A program made the position numbers and the translations under genes. Below the pieces are notes generated by a model, which saw nothing but the letters and a program-made list of their open reading frames with translations, ran no database searches and had not been told where the DNA came from. Positions 12,232-13,225 of a stretch of DNA of 13,225 nucleotides are shown one piece after another; position 1 is the first letter of the stretch; every line of letters begins with the position of its first letter. The DNA is from an uncultured Blautia sp. (GTDB taxonomy: Bacteria; Bacillota; Clostridia; Lachnospirales; Lachnospiraceae): the NCBI GenBank assembly GCA_900765525.1, contig CAAFRY010000094.1, positions 1-13,225 of the forward strand, read 5' to 3'.

Positions 12232-13225
12232 AGCTGTCCCTCCCTGCAAATCATCTTTTTATAAATCAATGCATTCTGATGATTGGGGTCCAGGGACAGT
12301 GCTAAGTCAAAGTCTTTTTCTGCCTCTTCTTTTCTTCCCAATCCAAGCTTGCCCAGACCCATTAGGTAATAGCAATGGGCCTGGTTTCTTCTATCCAGGT
12401 CCTCCTCAAAAATCAGAAAATCCGGAAGAGAAACTGCAAAATAATCCATTTTGACTTTATCTCTTACATGCCTTTCCCCGTAATCTATCAGCTTATAAAA
12501 CCTGGCATTGGCTTCCCTTTTTCTGCCCTGTTTCAGCTTTGCCATTCCCTGATACAGAATCATATCCGCAGGCTGGTCATAGTAGTAAAGCATACCTGCA
12601 GGCTCCTGGGCGCCCAGCCCTGCTTTTTCCCAGCATATCTGCGCTTCTTCTTTTCTGCCCGTACATTCTTTTACACGGCCCATCCAGTAATGGAGATGGT
12701 TATCTTTAGTTCCCTCCAATCTTCCTTCTCCTAAATTTACCGGATAAGCAAGGGCCTTCTCTATATAAGACTCAGCCTCTTCAAATACGCCGCTGAAAAA
12801 GGATTCCTTTGCCATTTCCAGAAGTGCGGTTTTGTATTGTGTGGTAATCTTGCCTTCTGCACCTTCCCAGGCTCTAAACTGGTGTGACATGATTGCTTCA
12901 TAAGCTTCTTTATGGCGCCCTGTCAGGTTCAAAACTGTCACATATTCTGTATATAAGTCGTCTCTTTCCTCAATAAGCTCCCTGTGAGCCTGATATTCTT
13001 TCAGCCGCTCCTCAAAAGAATATCCTAATTTTTTATGAAGCTGGTCTAATTCCAGAAACACTCTGGCATCTCTGGTGTCCAGTGCAAATGCTTTTTCCAG
13101 TTTTTCCCTGGCTTTTTCCGGATTTTTTCTCTTGTTATAATAGGCAATAGCCATATTCCTGAGAAGTGTGGGATATTCAGAATCCAATTCCTCTGATTTT
13201 TCCCATAACTCAATGGCCTCCTCAA
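12225..13225 (-). CDS. Large TPR-repeat protein (DUF5107 type), C-terminal part
   Basis: The frame stays open to the right edge, so the gene begins outside the window; the visible 333 codons are its C-terminus. It is made of tetratricopeptide-like helical pairs, e.g. PEKAREKLEKAFALDTRDARVFLELDQL, EAESYIEKALAYP and KLGLGRKEEAEKDFDLALSLDPNHQNAL. Segments EGAEGKITTQYK, NLGEGRLEG, LHYWMGR and KVKMDYFAVSLPDFLIFEEDLDRRN are, to my recollection, typical of the long proteins annotated DUF5107, about 1,000 residues with an N-terminal galactose-mutarotase-like region. The function is unknown and possibly carbohydrate-related. A TTG near 13187 lies in the middle of a helix and is not a start. It is coupled to the AllA-like gene by a 7-base overlap. 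Confidence 0.85.
   Translation of the reverse strand, partial: EEAIELWEKSEELDSEYPTLLRNMAIAYYNKRKNPEKAREKLEKAFALDTRDARVFLELDQLHKKLGYSFEERLKEYQAHRELIEERDDLYTEYVTVLNLTGRHKEAYEAIMSHQFRAWEGAEGKITTQYKTALLEMAKESFFSGVFEEAESYIEKALAYPVNLGEGRLEGTKDNHLHYWMGRVKECTGRKEEAQICWEKAGLGAQEPAGMLYYYDQPADMILYQGMAKLKQGRKREANARFYKLIDYGERHVRDKVKMDYFAVSLPDFLIFEEDLDRRNQAHCYYLMGLGKLGLGRKEEAEKDFDLALSLDPNHQNALIYKKMICREGQLW

Noticed and set aside
13185..13187. TTG as start of the TPR gene
   Set aside because: The open frame continues upstream to the window edge with TPR-like sequence (EEAIELWEKSEELDSEYP), so the gene simply runs off the window.
1..13225. CRISPR arrays, tRNA, rRNA, T-box or other known riboswitches
   Set aside because: No regularly spaced direct repeats, no clover-leaf or ribosomal sequence and no recognisable riboswitch core were found on either strand by reading.

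Overview
The window most resembles a gut-type Firmicute of the Lachnospiraceae (Clostridia). The reasons are strong AGGAGG-type ribosome binding sites, moderate-to-low GC, Gram-positive lipoprotein signals, and gene families common there (NitT/TauT importer, VTC/DUF4956/Cthe_2159 operon, DUF5107-TPR protein). This is inferred from family make-up, not from a marker gene. Every recognisable gene is on the minus strand, so transcription runs from high to low coordinates. No rRNA, tRNA, CRISPR array or intact transposase was seen, and no stretch above about 300 bases lacks a gene.

Region 1-4149 is an importer operon: permease, ATPase and lipoprotein substrate-binding protein of the nitrate/sulfonate/taurine class, then a Gfo/Idh/MocA oxidoreductase and an aldose-epimerase-like protein cut by the window edge. 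Genes overlap or are a few bases apart. A promoter with an extended -10 and a perfect 7-bp dyad at its -35 sits ahead of the permease. The pairing of a sulfonate-type importer with sugar-type enzymes is the metabolic puzzle here; a sulfonated or otherwise anionic sugar-like substrate is one hypothesis.

Region 4194-6592 is a two-component system: a seven-helix membrane histidine kinase and a NarL/LuxR-type response regulator, with its own TTGACA promoter and a strong terminator. Lying directly upstream of the importer operon, it is the obvious candidate to control it.

Region 6618-10119 is a tight three-gene operon: a VTC-domain polyphosphate polymerase, a DUF4956 membrane protein and a large beta-helix lipoprotein of the Cthe_2159 type. 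It has a promoter region with three TTAA-centred repeats and a large terminator. Together these look like an under-characterised envelope system linking cytosolic polyphosphate-type synthesis, a membrane partner and a surface calcium/polysaccharide-binding protein. This is the best candidate for an undescribed system in the window.

Region 10152-11657 holds a GNAT acetyltransferase, an HxlR-type regulator and the 5'-truncated remnant of a pyridoxamine-phosphate-oxidase-like flavoprotein gene. That remnant lies between two exact, oppositely oriented 18-bp repeats, which could be paired operators, the ends of an invertible segment, or ends of a small mobile element.

Region 11741-13225 holds a ureidoglycolate-lyase-fold protein translationally coupled to the C-terminal part of a large TPR protein (DUF5107 type) that runs off the right edge.
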